Shown piece after piece: positions 33,794 through 34,223 of a DNA stretch of 34,223 nucleotides; the first letter of the stretch is position 1, and each line of letters starts with the position of its first letter. Below the pieces are notes generated by a model. That model ran no database searches and was not told where the DNA came from. It saw only the letters and a program-made list of their open reading frames with translations. Source of the DNA: Candidatus Andersenbacteria bacterium RIFCSPHIGHO2_02_FULL_45_11 (GTDB lineage Bacteria > Patescibacteriota > Andersenbacteria > UBA10190). The position numbers and the translations under genes were made by a program. The stretch is from NCBI GenBank assembly GCA_001817055.1, contig MHHP01000015.1, forward strand, positions 12,020 through 46,242, written 5' to 3'.

Positions 33794-34223
33794 ATGATCG
33801 AGTATGGTCTTATGATCGCAATCGTTAGTGCTGCAATGGCGGCTATTCTTGCCGGTATCGGCTCTATTATAGGTGTTCGTACCGTAGGGCAGGCAAGCGC
33901 AGGTATTGTGTCTGAGGATCCGGACAAGTTTGGTAAAGTATTAATTTTAACGGCACTGCCGGGCTCCCAGGGTATTTACGGGTTCCTTGCAGCAGTTATT
34001 ATCGCAAGTAAAATTGGAATTTTGAGCGGTGCGCCAATTGATATTTCTGTTGCCCAAGGGTTTCAGATTCTTCTTGCTACCCTGCCGGTTGGTTTGCTGG
34101 GTATGTTGTCTGCAATATTCCAGGGGCGTTTGGCTGCGGCAGGTGTAAATATTGTTGCTAAAAAGCCTGATGCGGGCGGAAAAGGAGTTATTCTTGCGGC
34201 AATTGAAGAAACATATGCCGTGC
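33794..34223 (+). CDS. V/A-type ATPase subunit K (proteolipid), 3' truncated by window
   Basis: Not in the ORF track; translated by hand: MIEYGLMIAIVSAAMAAILAGIGSIIGVRTVGQASAGIVSEDPDKFGKVLILTALPGSQGIYGFLAAVIIASK...GLLGMLSAIFQGRLAAAGVNIVAKKPDAGGKGVILAAIEETYAV. Confidence 0.93.
   Translation, partial: MIEYGLMIAIVSAAMAAILAGIGSIIGVRTVGQASAGIVSEDPDKFGKVLILTALPGSQGIYGFLAAVIIASKIGILSGAPIDISVAQGFQILLATLPVGLLGMLSAIFQGRLAAAGVNIVAKKPDAGGKGVILAAIEETYAV

Noticed and set aside
1-34223. Alternative genetic code (UGA as Gly or Trp)
   Set aside because: UGA acts as a stop at several well-defined gene ends (for example the ATGA overlaps), so the standard bacterial code fits.

Overview
This 34 kb window looks like a small, gene-dense Patescibacteria/CPR-type chromosome segment (inference). 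Support for that: V/A-type ATPase subunits, a type IV pilus locus, many ATGA overlaps and standard stop codons. Left to right it contains: (1) the 3' part of a UvrD-like helicase/RecB-family nuclease, a GmhB-like HAD phosphatase, a GlcD-like FAD oxidase (minus) and a cupredoxin-like protein; (2) a ~19 kb type IV pilus locus on the + strand: pilB, pilC, two sets of minor pilins, two adjacent minor pilins carrying related C-terminal NHL-type repeats (predicted beta-propellers), a PMT-family (GT39) mannosyltransferase, a PilX-like protein, and two consecutive PilM/N/O modules (one a PilM-PilN fusion), each followed by a small one-TM protein; (3) a nucleotidyltransferase, a PrsW-like protease and a small secreted protein; (4) a minus-strand block of infC-rpmI-rplT plus a UDP-glucuronate decarboxylase-like epimerase; (5) orphan small genes with Shine-Dalgarno leaders and terminators; (6) a minus-strand tmRNA, absent from the ORF track, with a readable 24-aa tag; (7) obg and the start of a V/A-type ATPase operon. 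The strongest candidates for an undescribed system are the twin repeat-bearing minor pilins with an embedded PMT, and the duplicated PilMNO modules. Other notable signals are a MITE-like element, a repeat fragment inside a pilin-like ORF, a recurrent TATACT-N7-ATG (leaderless) start architecture, and a shared leader motif with a possible Shine-Dalgarno-sequestering hairpin upstream of orphan genes. No database searches or folding programs were run.
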